Below are positions 5,650 through 11,984 of a DNA stretch of 11,996 bases, in pieces. Origin of the DNA: Anaerobutyricum stercoris (lineage in GTDB: Bacteria > Bacillota > Clostridia > Lachnospirales > Lachnospiraceae); the NCBI GenBank assembly GCA_019116455.1, contig DXBR01000096.1, positions 1 through 11,996 of the forward strand, read 5' to 3'. The stretch's first letter is position 1; each line of letters begins with the position of its first letter. A program made the position numbers and the translations under genes. The notes beneath the pieces were generated by a model. It saw only the letters and a program-made list of their open reading frames with translations, was not told the origin of the DNA and searched no databases.

Positions 5650-6186
5650 ATGGCAAAATACAGAAAATTAGGCAGAACATCCAATCAGAGAAAAGCATTA
5701 TTACGTAATCAGGTAACACAGTTACTGTATCATGGAAAGATTCGCACAACAGAGGCAAAGGCAAAAGAGATTCGTAAAATTGCAGAAGGTCTGATTGCAC
5801 TGGGCGTAAAAGAGAAAGATAACTACGAAGTTGTTAAGGTTCAGGCAAAGGTTGCCAAAAAAGATAAAGACGGCAAGAGAGTAAAAGAAGTTGTAGACGG
5901 TAAGAAAGTTACTGTATACGACACTGTTGAGAAAGAAATCAAAAAAGATCTGCCTTCCAGACTTCATGCAAGACGTCAGATGTTAAAGGTATTATATCCT
6001 GTAACAGAGGTTCCGGCTGAAGCAAAAGGAAGAAAAGCAAATACAAAGAAAATCGATTTAGCACAGAAGATTTTTGACGAGTACGGTCCAAAATACGCAG
6101 GACGTAACGGTGGTTACACAAGAATCGTCAAAATTGGACAGCGTAAAGGTGACGCTGCTCTGGAAGTTATCATCGAATTAGTATAA
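5650..6186 (+). CDS. rplQ: 50S ribosomal protein L17, enlarged form
   Basis: L17 is a large-subunit protein near the peptide exit side. The conserved N-terminus MAKYRKLGRTSNQRKALLRN is followed by RTTEAKAKEIRKIAEGLI (32-49), and the C-terminus has GGYTRIVKIGQRKGDAALEVIIEL (154-177). Usual L17 proteins have roughly 115-130 residues; this one has 178. The extra length is a lysine-rich hydrophilic stretch at about 53-103, between LGV and LHARRQ, plus a smaller one at about 121-133 (PAEAKGRKANTKK). I recall enlarged L17 in related clostridia, so this is probably a lineage trait. AGGAGG (5635-5640) lies nine bases before the ATG. It is the last gene of the alpha operon and is followed directly by an intrinsic terminator. 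Confidence 0.96.
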   Translation: MAKYRKLGRTSNQRKALLRNQVTQLLYHGKIRTTEAKAKEIRKIAEGLIALGVKEKDNYEVVKVQAKVAKKDKDGKRVKEVVDGKKVTVYDTVEKEIKKDLPSRLHARRQMLKVLYPVTEVPAEAKGRKANTKKIDLAQKIFDEYGPKYAGRNGGYTRIVKIGQRKGDAALEVIIELV

Positions 6187-6201
6187 GGTATAAATGATCG
6201 G

Positions 6202-6230
6202 AGGAGACTGTTACGGCGGTCTCCTTTTTT
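6202..6230 (+). terminator. Intrinsic terminator of the alpha operon
   Basis: AGGAGAC (6202-6208) pairs with GTCTCCT (6219-6225) around a 10-base loop, followed by TTTTT. It starts 16 bases after the rplQ stop codon and separates the ribosomal block from ecfA1. Confidence 0.88.
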
Positions 6231-6256
6231 GTCGTTTAATATATAGTAAGATAAAT

Positions 6257-7135
6257 ATGAAAATAATAGAGACATTAAATTTAATTTTTAAATATAAGAC
6301 TTATACGGAAAATCAGGAAGCCCCGGAAGAGAAGACTGTCCTCGATGACGTGTCCATCTCCATAAAAAAAGGAGATTTTGTAGGTATTCTGGGACATAAC
6401 GGTTCCGGTAAGTCCACTCTGGCCAGACAGTTGACGGCGCTTCTGCAGCCCTCCGGGGGAACTGTTTTTATAAAAAATATGGATTCCTCCCGGCCGGAAA
6501 ATATTATTCCAATCCGAAGGACCGCGGGAATGGTGTTCCAGAATCCGGACAACCAGATCATCGGTAATCTGGTTGAGGAAGACGTTGCCTTTGGTCCGGA
6601 GAATCTTGGCGTGCCAACAGAGCAGATTTGGACTCGGATCGCCGAGGCTCTGGAGGCAACAGGGATGACAGCTTACCGGGAAAAGTCTCCGGGCAGCCTC
6701 TCCGGCGGGCAGAAACAGAAGGTTGCCATTGCGGGTATCCTCGCCATGGAACCGGAATGTATCGTTTTCGACGAGCCAACCGCCATGCTGGATCCGCGAG
6801 GCAGAAAAGAAGTGCTGGACGCCATCCGTCACTTAAACCGGGATAAGGGCATCACTGTTATCTACATCACTCATCATATAGAAGAAGTGGAGCATGCGGA
6901 TTACATTTACGTGATGAACGAAGGTCAGGTTGCCATGGGGGGACGTCCGGAGCAACTCTGGGAACAGGCGGACGCCATCCGGGCGCTGGGTATTTCTCTG
7001 CCATTTGACAAAGAACTCCTTTTCCTGCTGCGGCAGGGCGGTATGGATATACCGGCGGAGATTCAGGACGGCAGAGCGCTGGAAGAATTTCTGCTGCAAT
7101 CCGGACCGGGAAATATTGAACAAGATAATTCATGA
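6257..7135 (+). CDS. ecfA1: ECF transporter ATPase subunit EcfA1
   Basis: This is one of two ATPases that power the energy-coupling-factor module for vitamin and metal uptake. The ABC motifs are complete: Walker A GHNGSGKST (46-54), Q-loop Gln95 (FQNPDNQ), signature LSGGQKQ (148-154), Walker B IVFDEPT (169-175, catalytic Glu173) and switch His206 (YITHH). The 292-residue length fits EcfA1. The start at ATG 6257 aligns with the usual first strand (IIETLNLIFKY). An in-frame ATG at 6194 exists, but it would make the protein read through the terminator. The chosen start has no good Shine-Dalgarno sequence (AGTAAGATAAAT), so translation may be weak or the exact start uncertain. Base use is more G+C-rich than in the ribosomal genes before it. 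Confidence 0.92.
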   Translation: MKIIETLNLIFKYKTYTENQEAPEEKTVLDDVSISIKKGDFVGILGHNGSGKSTLARQLTALLQPSGGTVFIKNMDSSRPENIIPIRRTAGMVFQNPDNQIIGNLVEEDVAFGPENLGVPTEQIWTRIAEALEATGMTAYREKSPGSLSGGQKQKVAIAGILAMEPECIVFDEPTAMLDPRGRKEVLDAIRHLNRDKGITVIYITHHIEEVEHADYIYVMNEGQVAMGGRPEQLWEQADAIRALGISLPFDKELLFLLRQGGMDIPAEIQDGRALEEFLLQSGPGNIEQDNS

Positions 7136-7154
7136 GAGACGGATAGAAAACCAA

Positions 7155-7203
7155 ACAGGGCCGATTGATGAAAGAGCCAGATATTTTATATCGGCAGCCC
7201 TGT
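7155..7203 (+). repeat. Inverted repeat between ecfA1 and ecfA2
   Basis: ACAGGGCCGAT (7155-7165) pairs with the interrupted arm ATCGG-CAG-CCCTGT (7190-7203), an 11-bp stem with a three-base bulge. The right arm ends nine bases before the AGGAAA ribosome binding sequence of ecfA2. No T run follows. Confidence 0.55.
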
Positions 7204-7223
7204 ACATTTGACAGGAAATAATT

Positions 7224-8150
7224 ATGGGAATTGTTTTAAAAAATATCAGTTATCAATATAAAGATCAGTGGCAGGAAGAAAAACAATACGCCATCCGGGA
7301 TATCAGTTTCTCTCTGGAAAAGGGAGAATACGCGGCCTTGATCGGACACAGCGGTTCCGGCAAATCCACTCTTCTCCAGCACCTGAACGGTCTGCTCAGG
7401 CCCATGAGCGGAGAATATTATTTTGACGGTGAAAATGTGTTTGACGGGAAGTTTTCACTGCAGAAGCTCAGGCAGAAGGTGGCTCTCTGTTTCCAGTACC
7501 CGGAATACCAGCTTTTTGAGGAAACCGTCTTAAAAGACATTGCTTTCGGCCCGAAGAATATGGGATTTGATCAGCAGACCTGTGAGGAAAAAGCGAGAAA
7601 AGCTATGGAGCTGGCGGGCATCTCGCCGGAACTGGAGACGGCATCGCCCTTTGCGCTCTCCGGCGGACAGAAACGGCGGGTGGCACTGGCGGGCATCCTC
7701 GCCATGGAACCAGAATATCTCATTCTTGATGAACCGGTGGCAGGTCTGGATGGAAAGGGAAAAGAAAATCTTTTCTCCCTGCTGAAATATCTCAATGAGA
7801 AAGAAAATATCACTATTCTGCTCGTATCCCATGATATGGACGACGTGGCAGAAAACGCCCGGCGAGTTCTGGTCATGGACCGCGGACAGCTTGTCATGGA
7901 CGATACTGCAGAAAAGGTTTTTTCAAGAGAAAAGGAACTAAAAGATATGGGCCTTGCCATACCCCAGTCTCTGCAATTCTACAATCGTCTTACAGCCGGA
8001 GGATACTTTAGGAATTCGTCCGGCGCGGACATCAGAGACGGTGCGGCAGCCGGGGAGACGATGCAGACAAAAACACGCGGAAAAATCCCGCTGACGGTAG
8101 AAGAGCTGGCCGCACGTATTTTGGAGGAACACCAATGCTTCGAGAAATGA
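7224..8150 (+). CDS. ecfA2: ECF transporter ATPase subunit EcfA2
   Basis: This is the second ATPase of the ECF module and pairs with EcfA1 beneath EcfT. The motifs are Walker A GHSGSGKST (41-49), Q-loop Gln91 (FQYPEYQLF), signature LSGGQKRR (145-152), Walker B LILDEPV (166-172, Glu170) and His203 (VSHD). Two small departures are EPV in place of the common EPT, and GLDGKG in place of GLDPKG at the D-loop. At 308 residues it is somewhat long. A hydrophilic stretch at about 262-288 (NSSGADIRDGAAAGETMQTK) separates the ABC core from the usual C-terminal TVEELAARIL helix. AGGAAA (7212-7217) lies just upstream of the ATG. The last 16 bases overlap ecfT, indicating translational coupling. Confidence 0.94.
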   Translation: MGIVLKNISYQYKDQWQEEKQYAIRDISFSLEKGEYAALIGHSGSGKSTLLQHLNGLLRPMSGEYYFDGENVFDGKFSLQKLRQKVALCFQYPEYQLFEETVLKDIAFGPKNMGFDQQTCEEKARKAMELAGISPELETASPFALSGGQKRRVALAGILAMEPEYLILDEPVAGLDGKGKENLFSLLKYLNEKENITILLVSHDMDDVAENARRVLVMDRGQLVMDDTAEKVFSREKELKDMGLAIPQSLQFYNRLTAGGYFRNSSGADIRDGAAAGETMQTKTRGKIPLTVEELAARILEEHQCFEK

Positions 8151-8938
8151 CTTTAGGACAATATTATAAGGCGGATTCTCCTCTGCACCGGCTTGATCCG
8201 CGGGTGAAACTGGCGGGTACCCTGCTGTTTGTGATTACTCTGTTTTTCCCGAGATCTGTTTTGGGACTTATTGTGGCGACTCTTTTTCTGGGCAGCGTCA
8301 TCGTCATGTCCAGAGTGCCGTTTTCTATGGTAATACGTGGAGTGAAACCGTTGTTTATCATTATCTGCTTTTCTGCGATCGTGAACCTGCTGTGTACGCC
8401 GGGCACAGTTCTCTTTGAGGCAGGGCCGGTTAGAATCACCCAGGAAGGCATCTGGATATCCTTCTATCTTGTGGTGCGTCTCGTATATCTTGTCATGGGT
8501 TCATCCATCATGACATTTACCACCACGCCAAACCAACTCACCGACGGTCTGGAAAAATCTCTGGGATTTCTCCAGCGCCTGCACATACCGATCCACGAGC
8601 TTTCCATGATGATATCCATCGCCCTGCGGTTCATCCCGATTCTCACGCAGGAACTTGATAAGATTATGAAAGCGCAGATGTCCCGGGGCGCCGACCTGGA
8701 ATCCGGAAATATCTTCCAGCGGGCAAGAAAACTTCTGCCTGTTCTGGTACCGCTATTTATCTCAGCCATCCGCCGGGCCTCCGACCTGGCTCTCGCCATG
8801 GACGCCCGCTGCTATAGCGGCGGAGAAGGCCGGACCAAACTGAAACCGCTTATATATAGAAGAAATGATTTTATTGCTTACGGAATTCTGCTCTTATATG
8901 TGGTGATAATGATCGTATGCGGATTCTGGATAGCTTAA
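8135..8938 (+). CDS. ecfT: ECF transporter transmembrane subunit EcfT
   Basis: EcfT is the membrane scaffold linking the EcfA1/EcfA2 ATPases to interchangeable substrate-binding S-components. The N-terminus MLREMTLGQYYKADSPLHRLDPRVK is the usual EcfT opening. Hydrophobic segments lie at roughly 27-58, 70-88, 105-128 and 246-266. The two coupling motifs are SRG (183-185, in AQMSRGADLES) and ARC (224-226, in AMDARCYSGG). The second is normally Ala-Arg-Gly, so a Cys replaces the Gly here. The length, 267 residues, is typical. GGAGG (8123-8127), inside ecfA2, is seven bases before the ATG. No S-component gene lies in the window, so this is a stand-alone, shared (group II) module. Confidence 0.95.
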   Translation: MLREMTLGQYYKADSPLHRLDPRVKLAGTLLFVITLFFPRSVLGLIVATLFLGSVIVMSRVPFSMVIRGVKPLFIIICFSAIVNLLCTPGTVLFEAGPVRITQEGIWISFYLVVRLVYLVMGSSIMTFTTTPNQLTDGLEKSLGFLQRLHIPIHELSMMISIALRFIPILTQELDKIMKAQMSRGADLESGNIFQRARKLLPVLVPLFISAIRRASDLALAMDARCYSGGEGRTKLKPLIYRRNDFIAYGILLLYVVIMIVCGFWIA

Positions 8939-8951
8939 AGAGGAGATTTCC

Positions 8952-9824
8952 ATGAAGAGATTTAAACTCACTGTCGCCTACGACGGAACCGGCTACTGCG
9001 GCTGGCAGATTCAGCCCGGTGTTCCGACCATAGAAGGAGAACTGAATAAAGCTTTGAGCCGGCTCACCGGAGAAGAGATTCAGGTGATCGGAGCCAGCCG
9101 GACGGACGCCGGGGTTCATGCCTTCGGCAATGTGGCAGTTTTTGATTCCGGCACGCCGATACCGGGGGATAAGCTGCTCTTTGCGTTAAATACCCGTCTG
9201 CCGGAGGATATCCGCATCGTGGATTCTTGTCAGGTGTCAGATGATTTCCATCCCAGATACTGCGATACAAGAAAAACTTATGAATATCATATCCAGACCG
9301 GACGGACTCCACTGCCGACCAGAAGACTGTACAGCCACTGGCTGCCGCATCAACTGGATGTTGCGGCTATGAATGAAGCGGGACAGTACCTGGTGGGAAC
9401 CCATGATTTCAAAAGTTTCTGCGCCGCCCAGACCCAGGTAAAGACCACAGTGCGGACAGTGCTTGGAATCACAGTGGAAGAGCGTTTTTCAGACAGAGCA
9501 CTTTCTTTGACGGAAACTGCAACAGGACAAATCAGGGGAAAACAGGGGAGCATCGACTTGTGCGATGAACGGCAGCCTGACAAAATGTCTGCTCATGAAA
9601 ATAAGCCTGAAAATGTTCATCCGCAGGACATCGTCATCCGCGTGGAAGGCGAAGGATTCCTCTATAACATGGTACGTATCATCAGCGGCACTCTGATCAA
9701 AGCCGGACTTCATGGCTGGCCGCCGGAATATGTGAAAGAAATCCTGGAAAGCCGGGACAGAACCCGGGCTGGGGAGACCGCCCCGGCCAAGGGATTATTT
9801 CTGAAAAAAATTGAATATCTGTAG
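8952..9824 (+). CDS. truA: tRNA pseudouridine(38-40) synthase TruA, with insertion
   Basis: TruA converts uridines 38-40 of the tRNA anticodon arm to pseudouridine. The N-terminal KLTVAYDGTGYCGWQIQP (5-22) and the catalytic motif GASRTDAGVHA (47-57) are intact, with Asp52 as the nucleophile. HPRYCDTRKTYEYHI (100-114) and GEGFLYNMVRIISGTLI (233-249) complete the fold. At 290 residues it exceeds the usual 245-265. The excess is a hydrophilic stretch at about 178-225 between the strand ending ITVEE and DIVIRVEGEGF, where most family members have only a few residues. AGAGGAG (8939-8945) is six bases before the ATG and the gene starts 13 bases after ecfT, so it belongs to the same operon. No convincing terminator follows. 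Confidence 0.96.
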   Translation: MKRFKLTVAYDGTGYCGWQIQPGVPTIEGELNKALSRLTGEEIQVIGASRTDAGVHAFGNVAVFDSGTPIPGDKLLFALNTRLPEDIRIVDSCQVSDDFHPRYCDTRKTYEYHIQTGRTPLPTRRLYSHWLPHQLDVAAMNEAGQYLVGTHDFKSFCAAQTQVKTTVRTVLGITVEERFSDRALSLTETATGQIRGKQGSIDLCDERQPDKMSAHENKPENVHPQDIVIRVEGEGFLYNMVRIISGTLIKAGLHGWPPEYVKEILESRDRTRAGETAPAKGLFLKKIEYL

Positions 9825-9857
9825 ATTCACGGCGTCGGGATATCACTGCCCTATGTA

Positions 9858-9886
9858 TTGTCTGGTCAAACGGCGTATGATAAAAT
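9858..9886 (+). promoter_or_regulatory. Promoter for the secreted-protein gene
   Basis: TTGTCT (9858-9863) is followed after 17 bases by TAAAAT (9881-9886), preceded by TGA (9878-9880) as an extended -10. The start of transcription would be near 9893, about 47 bases before the ATG. Confidence 0.65.
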
Positions 9887-9911
9887 GAAAGAGAATCTTA
9901 CGGTTTGACCA
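9863..9911. promoter_or_regulatory. Operator-like inverted repeat around the -10 and start site
   Basis: TGGTCAAAC (9863-9871) and GTTTGACCA (9903-9911) are perfect 9-bp inverted copies with centres 40 bp apart, close to four helical turns. The left arm abuts the -35 box and the right arm lies just past the predicted start of transcription. This spacing suits cooperative repressor binding. A hairpin in RNA is unlikely because only the right arm would be transcribed from this promoter. Confidence 0.55.
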
Positions 9912-9939
9912 AAAGAAAAATGAACGGGAGGAATTCTTT

Positions 9940-10776
9940 ATGAAAAAAAGCTGGATTTTTAGCAGTATGCTGGCGCTTGCATTTTTGTTCTGTCTTCTGC
10001 CTGCCAGAAACGCGCAGGCGGCAAACCCGCAGGAAGTGGATCTCACGGGAAGCTATTATACTAGCTATGACATCACCGGAGATGGGGTGAATGATACCAT
10101 TCAAATCAGAAAAAGACAGACGACATCCATTGGATACGATAATTTTTCTATTATGATCAACGGACAGGAGGCCATTTATTTAACCCATGACTATTATTTT
10201 TATGAGGATTATGTCAAACTATATACGCTTCAGGATGGGACGGTTATCGTATACGTCTATCTGCAGGGAGATAATGGAGACGGTCCGTGCGCCTTATATG
10301 TCTATGGCGATGGAAAGCTGAATCGGTTATTGGATTTTCAGACATTTTTTAGATATGGTTCACATAATACCGGAGAAGTTCTTAAAGTGTCCGGAAATCG
10401 TCTGAAAGTAAAACTCTTTTCCATGTCCCAGGCGTTTGCAGGGATTGATTTGAAATATACTTATCAGTATAAAAATGGGCGGCTGGCTCCTGTGACGAAA
10501 TACGGAAAAGTAAAAGTCTACAAAAATTACAAATACGGCCGCGGGAAAAAGGTAACAGCGAGAAAATCTTTCTGGCTGTACAAGTCTGCCACTTCCTCCA
10601 AAAAGAAAATCCGGGTGAACAAAGGGCAGAAATTCCGGGTGGAGAAATGTTATGTGAATGGTTCCCGGGTACGCTTTAAAGTGAAGCTCACTAACGGCAG
10701 GACCGGCTGGGTGAAGTCTCCGAAACGTTTTCTCACAAAAGGACCGTTGATTAGAGAAAGTATGTATGCCGGATGA
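9940..10776 (+). CDS. Secreted protein of unknown function, SH3-like C-terminus
   Basis: I do not recognise a named family. The N-terminus is a clear signal peptide: MKK, a hydrophobic core to about residue 20, then PARNAQA with likely cleavage after Ala27 (AQA-AN). There is no lipobox cysteine, so it is probably exported as a soluble or wall-associated protein. DITGDGVND (44-52) resembles a DxTGDGxxD calcium-binding loop of the kind seen in VCBS/FG-GAP-type proteins. The middle (about 65-185) is rich in Tyr and beta-type alternation. Residues about 204-264 are very basic and resemble a bacterial SH3-like domain (KSFWLYKSATSS, then GRTGWVKS), often used for binding cell wall. GGGAGG (9926-9931) fixes the start. 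It has its own promoter and interrupts the usual truA-rplM adjacency, suggesting insertion of an unrelated gene. Confidence 0.85.
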   Translation: MKKSWIFSSMLALAFLFCLLPARNAQAANPQEVDLTGSYYTSYDITGDGVNDTIQIRKRQTTSIGYDNFSIMINGQEAIYLTHDYYFYEDYVKLYTLQDGTVIVYVYLQGDNGDGPCALYVYGDGKLNRLLDFQTFFRYGSHNTGEVLKVSGNRLKVKLFSMSQAFAGIDLKYTYQYKNGRLAPVTKYGKVKVYKNYKYGRGKKVTARKSFWLYKSATSSKKKIRVNKGQKFRVEKCYVNGSRVRFKVKLTNGRTGWVKSPKRFLTKGPLIRESMYAG

Positions 10777-10895
10777 GAGTGCTCCGGCAATCCGGATACA
10801 ATATAACATTGCACTACGATATAAAATATAAAAATTCATGCCGCCGGCCGGGCGGATGCACAGCGAAAAAAGATAAAATATCCTGAAAAAATTCG
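10777..10895 (+). other. Intergenic sequence between the secreted-protein gene and the rplM promoter
   Basis: GCCGGA (10768-10773) pairs with TCCGGC (10783-10788) across the stop codon, and CCGCC (10841-10845) with GGCGG (10851-10855). Neither has a T run, so no clear terminator closes the secreted-protein gene. No coding frame here looks real. The sequence alternates between A+T-rich stretches and a short G+C-rich block. Confidence 0.5.
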
Positions 10896-10924
10896 TTGAC
10901 ACGCCCGGCGGGATATTATATAAT
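10896..10924 (+). promoter_or_regulatory. Perfect-consensus promoter of rplM-rpsI
   Basis: TTGACA (10896-10901) and TATAAT (10919-10924) are both perfect and separated by 17 bases. Transcription should begin near 10931, leaving a leader of about 155 bases before rplM. Such a strong promoter suggests that control acts later, in the leader. Confidence 0.92.
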
Positions 10925-10945
10925 ATCTAACTGTGATATGCGAAT

Positions 10946-10979
10946 AAATGCGTCTCAAAGCCCCGGGATGCATTTTTTT
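10946..10979 (+). terminator. Intrinsic terminator inside the rplM leader (probable attenuator)
   Basis: AAATGCGTCTC (10946-10956) pairs with GGGATGCATTT (10965-10975), 11 bp with two G-T pairs and an eight-base loop, followed by an unbroken run of seven T (10973-10979, overlapping the stem end). It lies about 15 bases after the predicted start of transcription and over 100 bases before rplM, so it can only act as an attenuator of rplM-rpsI. Confidence 0.75.
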
Positions 10980-10985
10980 CATAGA

Positions 10986-11043
10986 CCTGCACAGGCAGGA
11001 TTTGAATGTGATGGAGGGTCCGGACAGCCAGGAAGTCACATTC
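10986..11043 (+). promoter_or_regulatory. Structured 5' leader of rplM, downstream of the attenuator
   Basis: The hairpin CCTGC-ACAG-GCAGG (10986-10999) is followed by GAATGTGA (11004-11011) pairing with TCACATTC (11036-11043), which encloses TGG (11012-11014) with CCA (11028-11030) and the self-complementary GTCCGGAC (11019-11026 region). A leader RNA bound by L13 is known upstream of rplM in Bacillus and relatives. This may be its counterpart, but I cannot match it to the family consensus by eye. Confidence 0.5.
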
Positions 11044-11069
11044 CGTACAAGATTGATTCAGATTTTAAC

Positions 11070-11076
11070 AGGAGGA
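11070..11076 (+). promoter_or_regulatory. Ribosome binding site that decides the rplM start
   Basis: AGGAGGA lies nine bases before ATG 11086. The frame is open upstream as far as 10948, but those codons cover the attenuator and leader structures. Confidence 0.85.
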
Positions 11077-11085
11077 GACAGACTC

Positions 11086-11520
11086 ATGAAAAGTTTTATG
11101 GCTAGCCCATCTACCATCACAAGAGACTGGTATGTAGTTGACGCTACAGGACATACATTAGGACGTTTAGCATCTGAAGTTGCTAAAGTTTTAAGAGGAA
11201 AAAACAAACCGATCTTCACACCACACATGGACTGCGGTGATTATGTAATTATCGTAAACGCTGACAAGATCAAAGTAACTGGTAAGAAATTAGACCAGAA
11301 GATCTACTACCATCACAGCGATTACGTTGGTGGAATGAAAGAAACCACATTAAAAGAGAAACTGGCTAAGAAACCAGAACAAGTTCTTGAACTTGCCGTA
11401 AAAGGTATGCTTCCTAAAGGACCTCTTGGAAGACAGATGTACAGAAAGCTTTATGTATATGCTGGTCCAGATCACAAACACGCTGCACAGCAGCCAAAAG
11501 AGTTAGAAATCAAGTATTAA
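11086..11520 (+). CDS. rplM: 50S ribosomal protein L13
   Basis: L13 is an early-assembling large-subunit protein that binds 23S rRNA. The protein is 144 residues, standard for the family. It contains WYVVDATGHTLGRLASEVAK (15-34), GDYVIIVNADKIKVTGKK (51-68), the paired YYHHSDYVGG (74-83) and the family signature VKGMLPKGPLGRQMYRKLYV (105-124). It begins MKSFMASPSTI; an alternative start at the second Met (residue 5, 11098) would be further from the ribosome binding site, so 11086 is preferred. Transcription comes from the consensus promoter at 10896 through an attenuated leader. rpsI follows after 18 bases, the near-universal rplM-rpsI pair. Confidence 0.97.
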   Translation: MKSFMASPSTITRDWYVVDATGHTLGRLASEVAKVLRGKNKPIFTPHMDCGDYVIIVNADKIKVTGKKLDQKIYYHHSDYVGGMKETTLKEKLAKKPEQVLELAVKGMLPKGPLGRQMYRKLYVYAGPDHKHAAQQPKELEIKY

Positions 11521-11538
11521 TTTAAGGAGGAAAAGTAA

Positions 11539-11931
11539 GTGGCTACTACAAGATATTACGGAACTGGTAGAAGAAAAAGCAGTGTTGCAAGAGTTTACCT
11601 TATGCCAGGAACAGGAAAAGTAACAATCAATAAGAAAGACATGGATGATTACTTTGGATTTGACACATTAAAAGTTATCGCACGTCAGCCATTAGAGTTA
11701 ACATCCACAGCAGATAAATTTGACGTATTAGTAAACGTACACGGCGGCGGCTACACAGGACAGGCTGGCGCAATCCGTCACGGTATCGCAAGAGCTCTTC
11801 TGGAAGCAGACCCAGAGTTCCGTCCGGTATTAAAGAAAGCCGGATTCCTTACTCGTGACCCACGTATGAAAGAGAGAAAGAAATACGGCCTCAAGGCTGC
11901 CCGTCGCGCTCCGCAGTTCAGCAAGCGCTAA
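11539..11931 (+). CDS. rpsI: 30S ribosomal protein S9 (GTG start)
   Basis: S9 sits in the 30S head, and its C-terminal tail reaches into the P site to contact the tRNA anticodon loop. The 130-residue length is standard. Visible features are YYGTGRRKSSVARVYL (6-21), the signature GGGYTGQAGAIRHGIARAL (69-87) and the conserved tail RRAPQFSKR, with the terminal Ser-Lys-Arg intact. Translation starts at GTG 11539, eight bases after the strong TAAGGAGG (11523-11530). It is the last gene of the rplM operon and is followed 20 bases later by a strong terminator. Confidence 0.98.
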   Translation: MATTRYYGTGRRKSSVARVYLMPGTGKVTINKKDMDDYFGFDTLKVIARQPLELTSTADKFDVLVNVHGGGYTGQAGAIRHGIARALLEADPEFRPVLKKAGFLTRDPRMKERKKYGLKAARRAPQFSKR

Positions 11932-11950
11932 ACTTTATCAAAAGTGGTCA

Positions 11951-11984
11951 AAAACCCCGGAACTACGCGGTTTCCGGGGTTTTT
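11951..11984 (+). terminator. Strong intrinsic terminator after rpsI
   Basis: AAAACCCCGGAA (11951-11962) pairs with TTCCGGGGTTTT (11972-11983), a perfect 12-bp stem with a nine-base loop. T 11980-11984 forms the U tract. The A-rich 5' side could let it also act on the opposite strand. Confidence 0.95.

Noticed and set aside
5619..5650. Upstream ATGGCGAAA resembling the rplQ start ATGGCAAAA
   Set aside because: It is out of frame with rplQ and lacks a strong ribosome binding site; the resemblance is probably chance, as AGGAGG precedes only ATG 5650.
6187..6230. L17 downstream-element RNA after rplQ
   Set aside because: The sequence shows only a simple terminator hairpin; I see no multi-stem structure that would support that RNA family.
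6194..6256. N-terminal extension of EcfA1 starting at ATG 6194
   Set aside because: The extra 21 residues are encoded by the rplQ terminator hairpin and its T run; EcfA1 homology begins at the Met of 6257.
6281..6832. Long minus-strand open frame opposite ecfA1
   Set aside because: It has no recognisable motif, is fully opposite a conserved ABC ATPase, and is explained by that gene's codon pattern.
7208..7213. TTGACA before ecfA2 as a promoter -35 box
   Set aside because: No -10-like sequence at a suitable distance; the bases are better explained as the region around the ribosome binding site.
10360..10902. Minus-strand open frame of about 180 codons opposite the secreted-protein gene
   Set aside because: It has no signal, no domain and no convincing ribosome binding site, and the plus-strand frame has a signal peptide and good start signals.
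10948..11085. Longer rplM starting at 10948
   Set aside because: The upstream codons lie in the attenuator and leader structures; L13 homology and AGGAGGA support 11086.
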